A stretch of DNA of 64,000 bases from a virus. Numbering within the stretch: the first letter of the stretch is position 1; every line of letters starts with the position of its first letter. The stretch covers positions 52,216 to 116,215 of the IMG/VR virus record IMGVR_UViG_3300044635_002180, one strand, 5' to 3'. The notes below the pieces were generated by a model. It did no database searches and was not told the origin of the DNA. It saw only the letters and a list, made by a program, of their open reading frames with translations. The position numbers were made by a program, and so were the translations under genes. Shown here piece by piece: positions 50,427 to 58,129 of this stretch.

Positions 50427-51749
50427 TCAACTGCCGCTCAACATTAACAATGATCTTGCAACATCTTCTGTAGCATCTGTCATGTTGTTGAGTGATGCAT
50501 CTTCAGAAATTGTAAGAGTTGAATAATCAATTTTGAATGCATTTGTTCCAGTATTGGCGCCAAAGCGGTTTTTGAGCATTGTTGTCCTCATGATGCCCAA
50601 TGCATTATCACCATCTCCCTGCCAGAGACTGCCAATGAAATCGGCAGTGGCTCCAAGTGCATAACTCTCACTCAAAGATGTCAAGCCTGGTTCATTGACT
50701 GAATAGCCAGAACGATTGAGCTGTGTAACAGTTATTAATGGACATTTGAATGCATATGTGAGTGCACGAGTTTCTTCGCTGATGTACTTGACTCGTTCGT
50801 ATGAATCCTTGCCTTTGCTTGATGTTAGCAAATTGATATAATCCAAAACAATTGCATCAATTTTAATGTTGGATTTGGTGAGCTTTTTAATGTAACTCTG
50901 TATATCTCTTGGAGTCATGCAACTCGGCGGAAACTCTTTGATGATGATTCGACCATTGGTTGCATCTTTGAAATTATTCATTTTTGCACTAACCACATCA
51001 ATATTATCGCCAAGTGATTTGGTTGCTGTTTTAGCAATGCAAGCTGTGAGACGTTTTGCATAAACAAGTTCTGACATCTCAAGAGTTATCACCAGCACAG
51101 TTTTGCTTTGCCGCGCAATGTTTACTGCTAAATTGCCCAAAATAATGCTTTTTCCGATGTTTGTTTCACCAGCAAAAATATACATTGCTCGTCCATCTTG
51201 CATAAAGCCACCACCCAATTTTTCATCGAGCCATTTGTAGCCAGATGATATAACAGGATCTGTGCGTTTTAAATCTGATTCAACTTTGTGAAAATCATTT
51301 AACAAATCCAATCCAATGTCATGAATTAAGGTGACGTTGCACGTCTTTTCAAATGAATCTAAAATTTTGCTTGTATCAATGTTGCCATTGCCTACTTCTT
51401 TTGCAACAGTCATCATTGTTTGATAAACACCACGTTCTTTTATGAAGCGTTCTGTATTATCATACAATTCATCTTTGTTGATTTTTTTATCAACACTTTC
51501 AATGGTTTTGAGAGCTTGCTTGAATGCTTCTTTTTTATCAGATGTATCAAGATAAGCTTTGATCTCAGTATGCGTTGGCAGTGATTTGCGTCTGTTGTAA
51601 AAATCACATACAATATCAAAAATGAGACTCAAGTTAGCATCATTAAAAAGCTGCGGCTTGATGTGATCAATGATTGTGAGCAGATACTCTTCATCAACAA
51701 GTGACTTGTAAGTCACAATTTTTTCCATCCAGTCTAAGTCTAATTTCAT
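50427..51749 (-). CDS. 41: Replicative DNA helicase gp41-like (DnaB family)
   Basis: 440 aa from the ATG at 51747-51749, which shares one base with the preceding TAA (TAATG); a longer start at 51791 is not needed. N-terminal helical domain (1-150), then RecA-like motor: Walker A AGETNIGKS, TLEMSE, Walker B-type IDAIVLDYINLL, and TVTQLNRSGY (sensor, motif 3), with the final FRFGANTG-like KNRFGANTG segment. T4 gp41 is 475 aa. It unwinds the fork with primase gp61. Belongs to the transcript with the upstream glycosyltransferase. Confidence 0.9.
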   Translation of the reverse strand: MKLDLDWMEKIVTYKSLVDEEYLLTIIDHIKPQLFNDANLSLIFDIVCDFYNRRKSLPTHTEIKAYLDTSDKKEAFKQALKTIESVDKKINKDELYDNTERFIKERGVYQTMMTVAKEVGNGNIDTSKILDSFEKTCNVTLIHDIGLDLLNDFHKVESDLKRTDPVISSGYKWLDEKLGGGFMQDGRAMYIFAGETNIGKSIILGNLAVNIARQSKTVLVITLEMSELVYAKRLTACIAKTATKSLGDNIDVVSAKMNNFKDATNGRIIIKEFPPSCMTPRDIQSYIKKLTKSNIKIDAIVLDYINLLTSSKGKDSYERVKYISEETRALTYAFKCPLITVTQLNRSGYSVNEPGLTSLSESYALGATADFIGSLWQGDGDNALGIMRTTMLKNRFGANTGTNAFKIDYSTLTISEDASLNNMTDATEDVARSLLMLSGS

Positions 51750-52420
51750 TAGGAATAAATTTGCAGAAACTCCTGATTGCTCTTGCTCCACTGTGCATCA
51801 TCTAGCGATCTCAATCCAGGTGATTCGTGAAATACATTTATGGGCCACACACCGATGCGCATCCCTTTAACATTTGCATCTATGCAGCTTGCAATGTCGT
51901 AATGATGAAAGTCAAAATTTTCATTCCATCTCCAATTCGTTTCAAGTGCCCGCGCAACATTTACTGCAACAAACAAGCCATCAACAATGGCTACTCGATC
52001 TGGCGTTGGTCCAAAACCAGTCATAACTTTGTGTTTGTCAAAAATGTGACCAGCATATCCTCTATGATCCTGTCTTTCACCCATGATGTGCCACAATGCT
52101 GGGTGCTGAATGCGCGGATTGCGCGTACCAGCCAATCCAACAATGTCATATTTTGATTCGCCGTACATTGCTTCATTGAGCTTAACATTGATCATTGCAT
52201 CATCAATGTATACATCATCATGCACAAACACAATGCGATCGTGTTCCTTGGCTATTTTTTCGTTCAAAAACTGGTTATAAACCTTGCTCAAGCCAATTTT
52301 ATTGTTGGTAATAATGTGCAGCACATCATCTTCACACTGCCAATTAACAGCACTTTTAAATAGCATTGTATCTTCTTCATCTGCCTTTTGTGTGCAGCTC
52401 ACATATAAAGTAGTTTTCAT
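51749..52420 (-). CDS. Glycosyltransferase, GT-A type
   Basis: 223 aa from the ATG at 52418-52420, one base after the preceding TGA. GT-A features: N-terminal TTLYVSCTQKADEED, metal motif in RIVFVHDDVYIDD, then VAIVDGLFVAVN and FDFHHYDIASCIDANVKGMR (H-Y-D), and a late VFHES. Similar single-domain transferases occur in many large phages and modify DNA bases or virion proteins. In this position, coupled to helicase gp41 and a dNTP hydrolase, DNA modification is possible, but no hydroxymethylation gene is visible. Confidence 0.65.
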   Translation of the reverse strand: MKTTLYVSCTQKADEEDTMLFKSAVNWQCEDDVLHIITNNKIGLSKVYNQFLNEKIAKEHDRIVFVHDDVYIDDAMINVKLNEAMYGESKYDIVGLAGTRNPRIQHPALWHIMGERQDHRGYAGHIFDKHKVMTGFGPTPDRVAIVDGLFVAVNVARALETNWRWNENFDFHHYDIASCIDANVKGMRIGVWPINVFHESPGLRSLDDAQWSKSNQEFLQIYS

Positions 52421-52421
52421 A

Positions 52422-52730
52422 TCACCGATCATCCATTTCTTGTTTGTTTTTCTCCATCCACATTGCGCATAAAATATTCCAAACTGCAGCAGCAGCATGA
52501 TCTTCTGATGCATCTTTCATAAACCAAGCCATCAAATGGCGCTGAGCACTGTTGTATAATTCTGATAATTGCATGCCGCATTTCCAATTATGTGCTCCAA
52601 ACTTAGCTGCACCATCTCTGTATCTATCTAATACTCGTAGCAATTCATCATGCGGAATTAATGCCATTTGAGGTTTACCAGCATCATCATTTCTTACAGC
52701 CCCAGTTGCAAATTTGCGTATTTCGTTCAT
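52422..52730 (-). CDS. dATP/dGTP diphosphohydrolase-type protein (DUF5664 family)
   Basis: 102 aa from the ATG at 52728-52730; a longer frame (52790) runs through the divergent promoter. It matches the DUF5664/MazG-like pattern: ETGAVR-like ATGAVRNDDAGKPQMALIPH, LDRYRDGAAKFGAHNWKCGM, and the helix AQRHLMAWFMKDASEDHAAAAVWN. Members of this family hydrolyse dATP or dGTP and take part in phage nucleotide metabolism. Its ATG lies inside the promoter octamer of the divergent plus-strand gene at 52741. Confidence 0.7.
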   Translation of the reverse strand: MNEIRKFATGAVRNDDAGKPQMALIPHDELLRVLDRYRDGAAKFGAHNWKCGMQLSELYNSAQRHLMAWFMKDASEDHAAAAVWNILCAMWMEKNKQEMDDR

Positions 52731-52735
52731 AAATA
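52728..52735 (+). promoter_or_regulatory. Late promoter, CATAAATA, 5 nt before ATG
   Basis: Plus strand reads CATAAATA-GATGT-ATG at 52741. The first three bases are also the start codon complement of the divergent DUF5664 gene. Confidence 0.75.
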
Positions 52736-52740
52736 GATGT

Positions 52741-53094
52741 ATGTCTAGAATTATAGCCCAACTAATGTATTTGCAAATGCAAATTCGCATCTTTCACTGG
52801 CAAACCAAGAAATATTCACGCCACAAAGCATTTGGCAAGTTTTATGATGCAATGGATGGATTGTTGGACAAATTTGTTGAAGTATACCAGGGGCAGGTGG
52901 GTCGGGTTGCATTTAACCAAACTTTGGATTTAAAAAACATGGATGAATCTGTTGATCTTGATGAAGCACTTGTTCGTGCAATCAACATGCTGACCAATGA
53001 AATTGAAGAAGGAACTACATCAGATCTGCTCAATATTCGTGATGAAATTTTAGGTGAGATCAATCGCTTGAGATACTTGCTCACCCTGGAATAA
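52741..53094 (+). CDS. Small helical phage protein, ferritin-like (DUF5856-type, tentative)
   Basis: 117 aa from the ATG at 52741, chosen by the late promoter. Long helices with conserved His and Glu/Asp: LMYLQMQIRIFHWQTKKYSR, HKAFGKFYDAMDGLLDKFVE, and a C-terminal INMLTNEIEEGTTSDLLNIR. The pattern is like small ferritin/Dps-type proteins seen in T4-like phages. Convergent with the amidotransferase gene, overlapping by 14 nt. Confidence 0.55.
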   Translation: MSRIIAQLMYLQMQIRIFHWQTKKYSRHKAFGKFYDAMDGLLDKFVEVYQGQVGRVAFNQTLDLKNMDESVDLDEALVRAINMLTNEIEEGTTSDLLNIRDEILGEINRLRYLLTLE

Positions 53095-53773
53095 ACATAA
53101 AAGGTGAGTTGTTGCTCTCAATTTTCGATACTATAGCAACAGCCTTTTTCTTTAAATCAATTTCATACACATATCCTTCAATGGCTTTCATCCAGCCACT
53201 GCTTTTGCATTCAACAGAGCTGAAACTACCTGTTTTACTGTTTAGGAACAATGTGCTGCCTTGACGAGCAATGAAGCACCTTTTTGTATTAGTGTTGATT
53301 ATCCACACAGCAAAGGTACCGCATATTTTTTCCAATGCTAACTTGACTGCAACTTCATTGGGCACCTGTGCATCAGAAGCATCTGTATCAAAATGAGTGA
53401 GCAGCATTGGAATAATGTTGCTATCTACAATTATTTTTGAATCAGGTGCATATTTTAGTTGCAATTCTTCTACATTGGTTATTACGCCATTGTGAGCTAC
53501 AATCCAATTGCCATGCTCAAATGGATGACTTGTTTCTGCTTTCCACTTTCTAGCAGAACTAGTTGGTGCTTGATAATGTCCGCAATAAAAAATATTGCTA
53601 TCAAGGTTTTTTACATCATCTGGACTAATGATTTTATCAAATTTATTGACATGAAAAGGTGTATTATTTTTGCCGTAAATGCAGTGACTATAGGCAAAAT
53701 TGCCTCTGGCTGCATTTGCAAGCATTAATACATCATACATACTTTTGTCAAAACTAGCGAAAATTGCGCAAAT
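53081..53773 (-). CDS. Class II glutamine amidotransferase-like protein, probable ATT start
   Basis: 230 aa if started at ATT (53771-53773). Read from there the N-terminus is I/M-C-A-I-F-A-S-F-D-K, so a Cys directly follows the initiator, as required for the N-terminal nucleophile of class II amidotransferases; typical members begin MCGIFG. Further motifs: NAARGNFAYS (R-G), HYQAPTSS and HPFEHGNWIVAHNGVITNVEE (HNG). No ATG, GTG or TTG lies in frame between the upstream stop and the Cys codon; the first ATG (53740) would lose the catalytic Cys. An AGGAGG sequence stands 13 nt upstream (10 nt before an alternative ATT at 53776). Probably asparagine- or nucleotide-related amidation; substrate unknown. 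Confidence 0.7.
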   Translation of the reverse strand: MCAIFASFDKSMYDVLMLANAARGNFAYSHCIYGKNNTPFHVNKFDKIISPDDVKNLDSNIFYCGHYQAPTSSARKWKAETSHPFEHGNWIVAHNGVITNVEELQLKYAPDSKIIVDSNIIPMLLTHFDTDASDAQVPNEVAVKLALEKICGTFAVWIINTNTKRCFIARQGSTLFLNSKTGSFSSVECKSSGWMKAIEGYVYEIDLKKKAVAIVSKIESNNSPFMFIPG

Positions 53774-53786
53774 AATCTTAAAGCCC

Positions 53787-53792
53787 CCTCCT
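53787..53792 (-). promoter_or_regulatory. Shine-Dalgarno-like AGGAGG before the ATT start
   Basis: Minus strand AGAGGAGGGGGC lies 10-13 nt before the two ATT codons. It is the one strong Shine-Dalgarno-like sequence noticed in the window, in front of the gene that lacks a standard start codon. Confidence 0.5.
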
Positions 53793-53797
53793 CTGAG

Positions 53798-53805
53798 TAT
53801 AAATA
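53798..53805 (+). promoter_or_regulatory. Late promoter, TATAAATA, before GIY-YIG gene
   Basis: Plus strand TATAAATA-ATTTT-ATT-CAT-ATG. The usual 5-nt distance falls on an in-frame ATT (53811); the ATG (53817) is 11 nt away. Confidence 0.65.
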
Positions 53806-53816
53806 ATTTTATTCAT

Positions 53817-54537
53817 ATGTTTTATTGTATCTACAAATTAACAAATATCAATACACAAAAAAAATATATTGGATCACATCAAACAAATAATCTTGAAGAT
53901 GGCTATTTTGGCTCTGGTATATACTTAAAAAAGCAATTGCTAAACACGGCAAGGATTCATTTAAAAAAGAAATTTTAAAGTTTTGCTCTTCCAAAGAAGA
54001 AATGCATAATAGAGAAACAGAAATATTAAAGCAAATGCAAGAAGAAGATCTCTATAATCTCAAATATGCAGCTTTAGGGGCAATACACGTGCTAGTTATA
54101 CACCAGAGGAAAAAGCTACATATATAAAAAAATTAATTGATAATCCAGATAGTCCTATTGGCAAAAAAGGCGATAAGGCGTTTAATTTTGGCCAAAAGTT
54201 ATCACCAGAGTTGAAGAAAAGAATGAAAGAGAGTAGGCAGCATTATCTTAATACAGTCAGTGAGGAGGAGATAAAGCAGTGGAAAACTAATGTAATTAAT
54301 AAAGCAAAGCCGCGCTGCAAACTTATGGCTGAAATTAATAGTATGCCTGTTATTATAACATGCAAATCTACCAATAAATCTATAAATTTCAGCACAAAAT
54401 CAGACTGCGCTATATATTTAGGTGTAAGTATTCAAGCATTGACTCGCTACATTAATAATAACTTTAAACGTATTACACCTCATATACAGACACTACTGCT
54501 GTATAATATAAGATACATAAATAAAGCTATGTGTTAG
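53817..54537 (+). pseudogene. GIY-YIG homing endonuclease, two frameshifts
   Basis: The N-terminus (YCIYKLTNINTQKKYIGSHQ, then GYFGSGIYLKK) is a clear GIY-YIG nuclease domain. Reading continues in the other frames as KHGKDSFKKEILKFCSSKEE ... EEDLYNLKYAALG, then NTRASYTPEEKATYIKKLID and a C-terminal DNA-binding part (TCKSTNKSINFSTKSDCAIY, a NUMOD1-like repeat). Two single-base losses separate these: one in a run of six A near 53930 (seven needed) and one in GGGG near 54080 (five needed). Either the gene is broken or the assembly has homopolymer errors. Confidence 0.75.
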
Positions 54538-54538
54538 C

Positions 54539-54546
54539 AATAAATA
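54539..54546 (+). promoter_or_regulatory. Late promoter, AATAAATA, 5 nt before ATG
   Basis: Plus strand reads AATAAATA-TTAGC-ATG at 54552. Confidence 0.75.
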
Positions 54547-54551
54547 TTAGC

Positions 54552-55559
54552 ATGAGCAGCATTTTAAAAAGACCCGGTTGGACAAATTATCAAGTAGTTG
54601 AAGAAAAAGTTAAAATTGGAGACATTGAACGTGTCATTCCTGGGTGGGGCGTTGGCAAAGAGGCTAAAAGATATTTTGCAGGAAAAATTGGTGAAGAAGT
54701 ACCAACTGGTAGATATGGTGCTTTGCGTAAAGTTGGCGGCACTTCTTACCGAGAAGCAGAATTAGCTTTTTCTCGATATCTTGCACAATCGCTCGAAATA
54801 GCAGAAAACGTAATTGCTACCAAAGAGGTAAAGGAAATTTTAAGAGGCGTTACTGAAGATTTGCTTCAAGACAAAGGCTTTGATGATGTTGACGATTGGC
54901 TCAATCAGTGGGTGACATATGCACAAGATAATTTTGGTCTTGATTTAACAAATGTAGCTGTGCGCCGTGCAGTTAGAGCCATTGCAGCTGATGCTGAAGA
55001 TCAAATTGAGCAGAATGATGGAGCAGTTGAGCCGGCTGCGGAACTAGAAGCAGAGCCAGTGGCTGCAGCTAAACAAGAACAAGAGTTAACTCAAGATGTA
55101 AAACAAGAAATTGCTTCAATTCCTATGAATGTCCAATTTGCAGATCAATCTGAAGATGGCTCAATGTATGAAAGCATTTCTTTCATGGGTCAGCAGGAGG
55201 GCAAAATTACTTACATTAGATTGAAAGATGTGCCAAAGGATGCACAGCACAAAAACGCTCTTAAAAATGTTGATGATGGTAGCAGCATCTTGAATAACAA
55301 TTTGCTTAAAAATTATGTTTCTCAAATTGAAGTTGAGCAGAATGGCAGCAGCACATTTTACAAGACTAATTCACCTGCTGCCCCAGAAACTGCACCTGCT
55401 GCAGCTGTTGAGCCAGAAGATCAAGGAGAAGACGAATTTACATTTGATTTGGGTGAATCTGCCAAACTCAATGCTAAGCAGCAAAACATATTAACAGAAC
55501 AAATGCGAATTGCCCGTAAACAGCACATGCAACGCATTGAAGAGCGTTATTTGTTTTGA
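54552..55559 (+). CDS. Unidentified late protein, Ala/Glu/Pro-rich, possible virion protein
   Basis: 335 aa from the ATG at 54552, fixed by a late promoter 5 nt upstream. Residues 1-130 are ordered (GWTNYQVVEEKVKIGDIERV, YGALRKVGGTSYREAELAFS); 155-190 and 265-300 are disordered Ala/Glu/Pro/Gln linkers; the region between (MNVQFADQSEDGSMYESISF, GKITYIRLKDVPKDAQHKNA) is a small domain; the end is a basic helix (MRIARKQHMQRIEERYLF). Domain-and-linker architecture and late expression suit a head or scaffold-associated protein. Convergent with queC, overlapping by 13 nt. Confidence 0.55.
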   Translation: MSSILKRPGWTNYQVVEEKVKIGDIERVIPGWGVGKEAKRYFAGKIGEEVPTGRYGALRKVGGTSYREAELAFSRYLAQSLEIAENVIATKEVKEILRGVTEDLLQDKGFDDVDDWLNQWVTYAQDNFGLDLTNVAVRRAVRAIAADAEDQIEQNDGAVEPAAELEAEPVAAAKQEQELTQDVKQEIASIPMNVQFADQSEDGSMYESISFMGQQEGKITYIRLKDVPKDAQHKNALKNVDDGSSILNNNLLKNYVSQIEVEQNGSSTFYKTNSPAAPETAPAAAVEPEDQGEDEFTFDLGESAKLNAKQQNILTEQMRIARKQHMQRIEERYLF

Positions 55560-56290
55560 GCTATGTCTTTGCAATTATTTGCTGCATAAACATCATCTAA
55601 GAAAGCTTGTTGCTTGTATTTTACTGGGTCTTTGTAGCCAGCATCAATGAATCCTTTGATTCTCAAGCTGCTGCTCGCTGAAGTTGCATCTGATAATTCT
55701 TCACCAGAATAACAGGTGTATGTGTGCTCAAATGGTACATTCAATTCAACACCCATGTTAACAATTGCACACTTGTCACTGTTGATCAAAGGAGTCATTA
55801 CAGCAATTCTGTGCTCTCTATTAAGATCACACAAGTTGTTGAGAGTTGGCATAAATTCATCAGATGCATCCCAATACCCGGCAAGAGAATCAACTGCAGT
55901 AGCTCCATGCCACACTTCCACTGCACCAACTGCTTCTGCATGAGACAAGGCAATGCTTAAAAATATAAGATTGCGAAATGGAACGTAACTCTTGGGCTGT
56001 GCTTCACCAGCAATTTTTCTCACATCAGGAGTTTCAATTGCATCATTTGTTAATGATGAAGTGGGTGCAAGTTGTCTGATAAATGATGCATCAACAACTT
56101 TATAGAAAATGTTTTTATTAATTTTCTTTGCATCATTGCAGAGATATTTGGCACATTCAATCTCTCTGCTGTGTCGTTGATTGTAATCAAAAATCAAACA
56201 ATGAACTTCATCAAAGCATTTTGCAGCCTGGTACAGCAAAACTGCACTATCCATTCCACCACTAACAGGTACAACTACTCTAGATTTCAT
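55547..56290 (-). CDS. queC: QueC-like 7-cyano-7-deazaguanine synthase with altered zinc site
   Basis: 247 aa. The ATP-binding loop SGGMDS (10-15), YNQRHSREIECAKYL, YVPFRNLIFLSIALSHAEAV, and GATAVDSLAGYWDASDEFM are the QueC signature. QueC makes preQ0 from CDG, a precursor of queuosine and of 7-deazaguanine DNA modifications used by phages against restriction. The C-terminal zinc site is unusual: the first Cys remains (TYTCYSG), but the CGxCxxC part is replaced by D-A-T-S-A-S-S before SLRIKGF. Either zinc is not needed or the enzyme does a related reaction. Other pathway genes (queD, queE, folE, dpdA) are not in the window. Confidence 0.85.
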   Translation of the reverse strand: MKSRVVVPVSGGMDSAVLLYQAAKCFDEVHCLIFDYNQRHSREIECAKYLCNDAKKINKNIFYKVVDASFIRQLAPTSSLTNDAIETPDVRKIAGEAQPKSYVPFRNLIFLSIALSHAEAVGAVEVWHGATAVDSLAGYWDASDEFMPTLNNLCDLNREHRIAVMTPLINSDKCAIVNMGVELNVPFEHTYTCYSGEELSDATSASSSLRIKGFIDAGYKDPVKYKQQAFLDDVYAANNCKDIAQNK

Positions 56291-56291
56291 G

Positions 56292-56564
56292 CTAGAATGT
56301 AATGTCTTCTAAAGACTGTTCAAGCATTTTTTTGCTTTTTACACCAGATAAACGAGCTTCTTCATTTCCATTCTTCAAGAATACAATGGTAGGAACTGCA
56401 TTGATGTGTAGATGGTTGTAGCTTTCTGCATCTTGCTCCAAATCAATGTATTTGACTTGAATCTCTGGTTGTTCATTGACAAACTGCTGAAAAACAGGCT
56501 TGAACATTTTGCATGGACCACACCATGATGTTGAAAAATATAATACTTCAATATTCTGTTTCAT
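56292..56564 (-). CDS. Thioredoxin
   Basis: 90 aa from the ATG at 56562-56564 (a start 9 nt upstream is open). Active site WCGPC in LYFSTSWCGPCKMFKPVFQQ, cis-Pro in NAVPTIVFLKNG, and a final Gly-Val pair typical of thioredoxins. It reduces disulfides, for example in ribonucleotide reductase. It overlaps uvsX by 17 nt and lies just upstream of queC in one transcript. Confidence 0.9.
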   Translation of the reverse strand: MKQNIEVLYFSTSWCGPCKMFKPVFQQFVNEQPEIQVKYIDLEQDAESYNHLHINAVPTIVFLKNGNEEARLSGVKSKKMLEQSLEDITF

Positions 56565-57657
56565 CTTGTACACCCTCCTCTGGAATCATTTCATTGTTGT
56601 TGTTTCCATACGCCCATTCAGCTTTCATTTTGCTTTCAAGACCAGGAATTATTGTCTTCTCCCACAGCTGTTCATCGTTTCTCCAGTTTTTCGCGTACCC
56701 AAGTTTCGTGCCATCAGCAAGAGCATAAGTAGCACCATTTTGCACAACAATGCCCATGCCAACAGCAAGATCCAATAAACCGTAATAGCGGTCAAGACCT
56801 GAAGAAAATGACAAATACATTTCACCTTCAAGATACTGTTTAATAAACCTGTTTTTGCGCGTGAGAGCGCGAATAATAATGCCTGCATAACTTTTTTGTC
56901 CAACAGCAAGAGTGCTGTTGGATACAGTTTTTTCTCCATCATCTTTCAAAGGCTTGCGAGCCAATTGAACAGTGACTGATGGTAAATAAGCCACAGCTTT
57001 GCCGCCTGGCATGTTTTTTTCAATGCTTGGATACATTGCAGAAGGATCGTCATATACGTGGTTGGTTATTACAAATGTTGTTTGAGTGATTGCACCAAGA
57101 TTAGTACAGGTTTGCAACAAAGACTTGATGGCGCGAGCTTTTGTGCCCATGTCAACGCTAGTACTTTCTTTGTCCATCCGAGCCAATTCCAACTCAGATT
57201 GCAAATTGCCAAGTGAGTCAATGGCAATGATGAATTTGCCTTCAAGCTTTTTTTCTCTAATGCTGTTGAGAAACTTAAACACTGCGTTTCTTGTTTGCTC
57301 AATGCTGACACATGGCACATATTTTACTTTGCTAATATCAAGACCTAGTCGAGTTGCTCCTTCTGGATCAATGGCTGATTCAGTATCGAAAATAACAGGA
57401 AATAATCCCTTCTTTTGTGCATTGGCTAAAATCTTCTGAACAAACAAACTTTTGCCTGTCATAGACTCTCCAGCAATCATTGTAACTCGCCCTTTGGGAA
57501 TACCACCATGGCAGCTGCCAGAGATGAGACTATTGAGCACATATGAGCCTGTATCAATCCATTCTTTTACAGTGCTGAGTGTGTCATTATTAAGATAAGT
57601 AGCATACGGATTTATTTCGTTAATGCTATCCAACGCATCTTGAATGTCTTTGGTCAT
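56548..57657 (-). CDS. uvsX: UvsX recombinase (RecA family)
   Basis: 369 aa (T4 UvsX is 391 aa) from the ATG at 57655-57657. Walker A GESMTGKS (63-70), Walker B FIIAIDSLGNL, and L2/Sensor region TFVITNHVYDD with NMPGGKAVAYLPSVTVQL identify the family. It forms filaments on ssDNA for recombination-dependent replication with gp32 and gp46/47. The acidic C-terminus (NNNEMIPEEGVQDETEY) is typical. A sigma70-like promoter (TTGATT-16-TATATA) lies 5 nt before the ATG, so early leaderless expression is predicted. Confidence 0.9.
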   Translation of the reverse strand: MTKDIQDALDSINEINPYATYLNNDTLSTVKEWIDTGSYVLNSLISGSCHGGIPKGRVTMIAGESMTGKSLFVQKILANAQKKGLFPVIFDTESAIDPEGATRLGLDISKVKYVPCVSIEQTRNAVFKFLNSIREKKLEGKFIIAIDSLGNLQSELELARMDKESTSVDMGTKARAIKSLLQTCTNLGAITQTTFVITNHVYDDPSAMYPSIEKNMPGGKAVAYLPSVTVQLARKPLKDDGEKTVSNSTLAVGQKSYAGIIIRALTRKNRFIKQYLEGEMYLSFSSGLDRYYGLLDLAVGMGIVVQNGATYALADGTKLGYAKNWRNDEQLWEKTIIPGLESKMKAEWAYGNNNNEMIPEEGVQDETEY

Positions 57658-57662
57658 GACAT

Positions 57663-57690
57663 TATATATCTCAAAACTGCTAAAAATCAA
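57663..57690 (-). promoter_or_regulatory. Sigma70-like early promoter, leaderless arrangement
   Basis: Minus strand: TTGATT, 16 nt, TATATA, then 5 nt (ATGTC) and ATG of uvsX at 57657. Confidence 0.6.
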
Positions 57691-57704
57691 TTGAAACTCT
57701 ACAC

Positions 57705-57738
57705 AAAAAAAGGGCTGCTTACGCAGCCCTTTTAATTT
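57705..57738 (-). terminator. Rho-independent terminator
   Basis: Stem AGGGCTGC / GCAGCCCT with a 4-nt loop, followed on the minus strand by seven T (including the stem-closing base). Ends the transcript of the gene at 57753; uvsX then starts from its own promoter. Confidence 0.8.
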
Positions 57739-57752
57739 AATTGTTCAATAAA

Positions 57753-58100
57753 TTAATCATCAAACAGCTTGATAACCTTGGAGGAATCAGCTGGTGTAAT
57801 GATTTTGCTTGGATTAAAAATCCGTGTGTATTGTTCAATGAGTTTTGTATCAAGCTTGATATTTTCACTCACACCGCAACCAGATGTATTAAACTCCCAG
57901 ACTGTTCCCTGTTCGCGCTCAGAAGTTTCAATGAGTTCACCAAAAAAGAGTGGAAAAAGCTGCACAGACAGCTGACCAGAATTAGATGGTTGAATAAAGA
58001 GTGCAGCTGGATTTTTAATTCGCACACTTGTTTCTGTTTTGCTGATGAGATCACCAACAATGGTTTTACTTGCTGTTTCAATTACAATGAGTTCGTTCAT
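57753..58100 (-). CDS. Small beta-barrel phage protein, possible Sm-like fold
   Basis: 115 aa from the ATG at 58098-58100, supported by TATAAATT 5 nt upstream. The N-terminal half (ELIVIETASKTIVGDLISKT, SVRIKNPAALFIQPSNSGQL, SVQLFPLFFGELIE) shows the five-strand pattern of an Sm/Hfq-like barrel; the rest is a helical tail (TKLIEQYTRIFNPSKIITPA). RNA binding is possible. It lies between polymerase and uvsX and ends at a terminator. Confidence 0.5.
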   Translation of the reverse strand: MNELIVIETASKTIVGDLISKTETSVRIKNPAALFIQPSNSGQLSVQLFPLFFGELIETSEREQGTVWEFNTSGCGVSENIKLDTKLIEQYTRIFNPSKIITPADSSKVIKLFDD

Positions 58101-58105
58101 ATGGA

Positions 58106-58113
58106 AATTTATA
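58106..58113 (-). promoter_or_regulatory. Late-type promoter candidate, TATAAATT, 5 nt before ATG
   Basis: Minus strand reads TATAAATT-TCCAT-ATG at 58100; last base differs from the octamer. Confidence 0.55.
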
Positions 58114-58129
58114 CTACAGTTATACATTT

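Noticed and set aside
54516-54537. CATAAATA-AAGCT-ATG, a perfect 5-nt late promoter arrangement, before ATG TGT TAG
   Set aside because: It would start a two-codon frame at the end of the broken GIY-YIG gene; probably a chance match or remnant, and not counted as a gene start.
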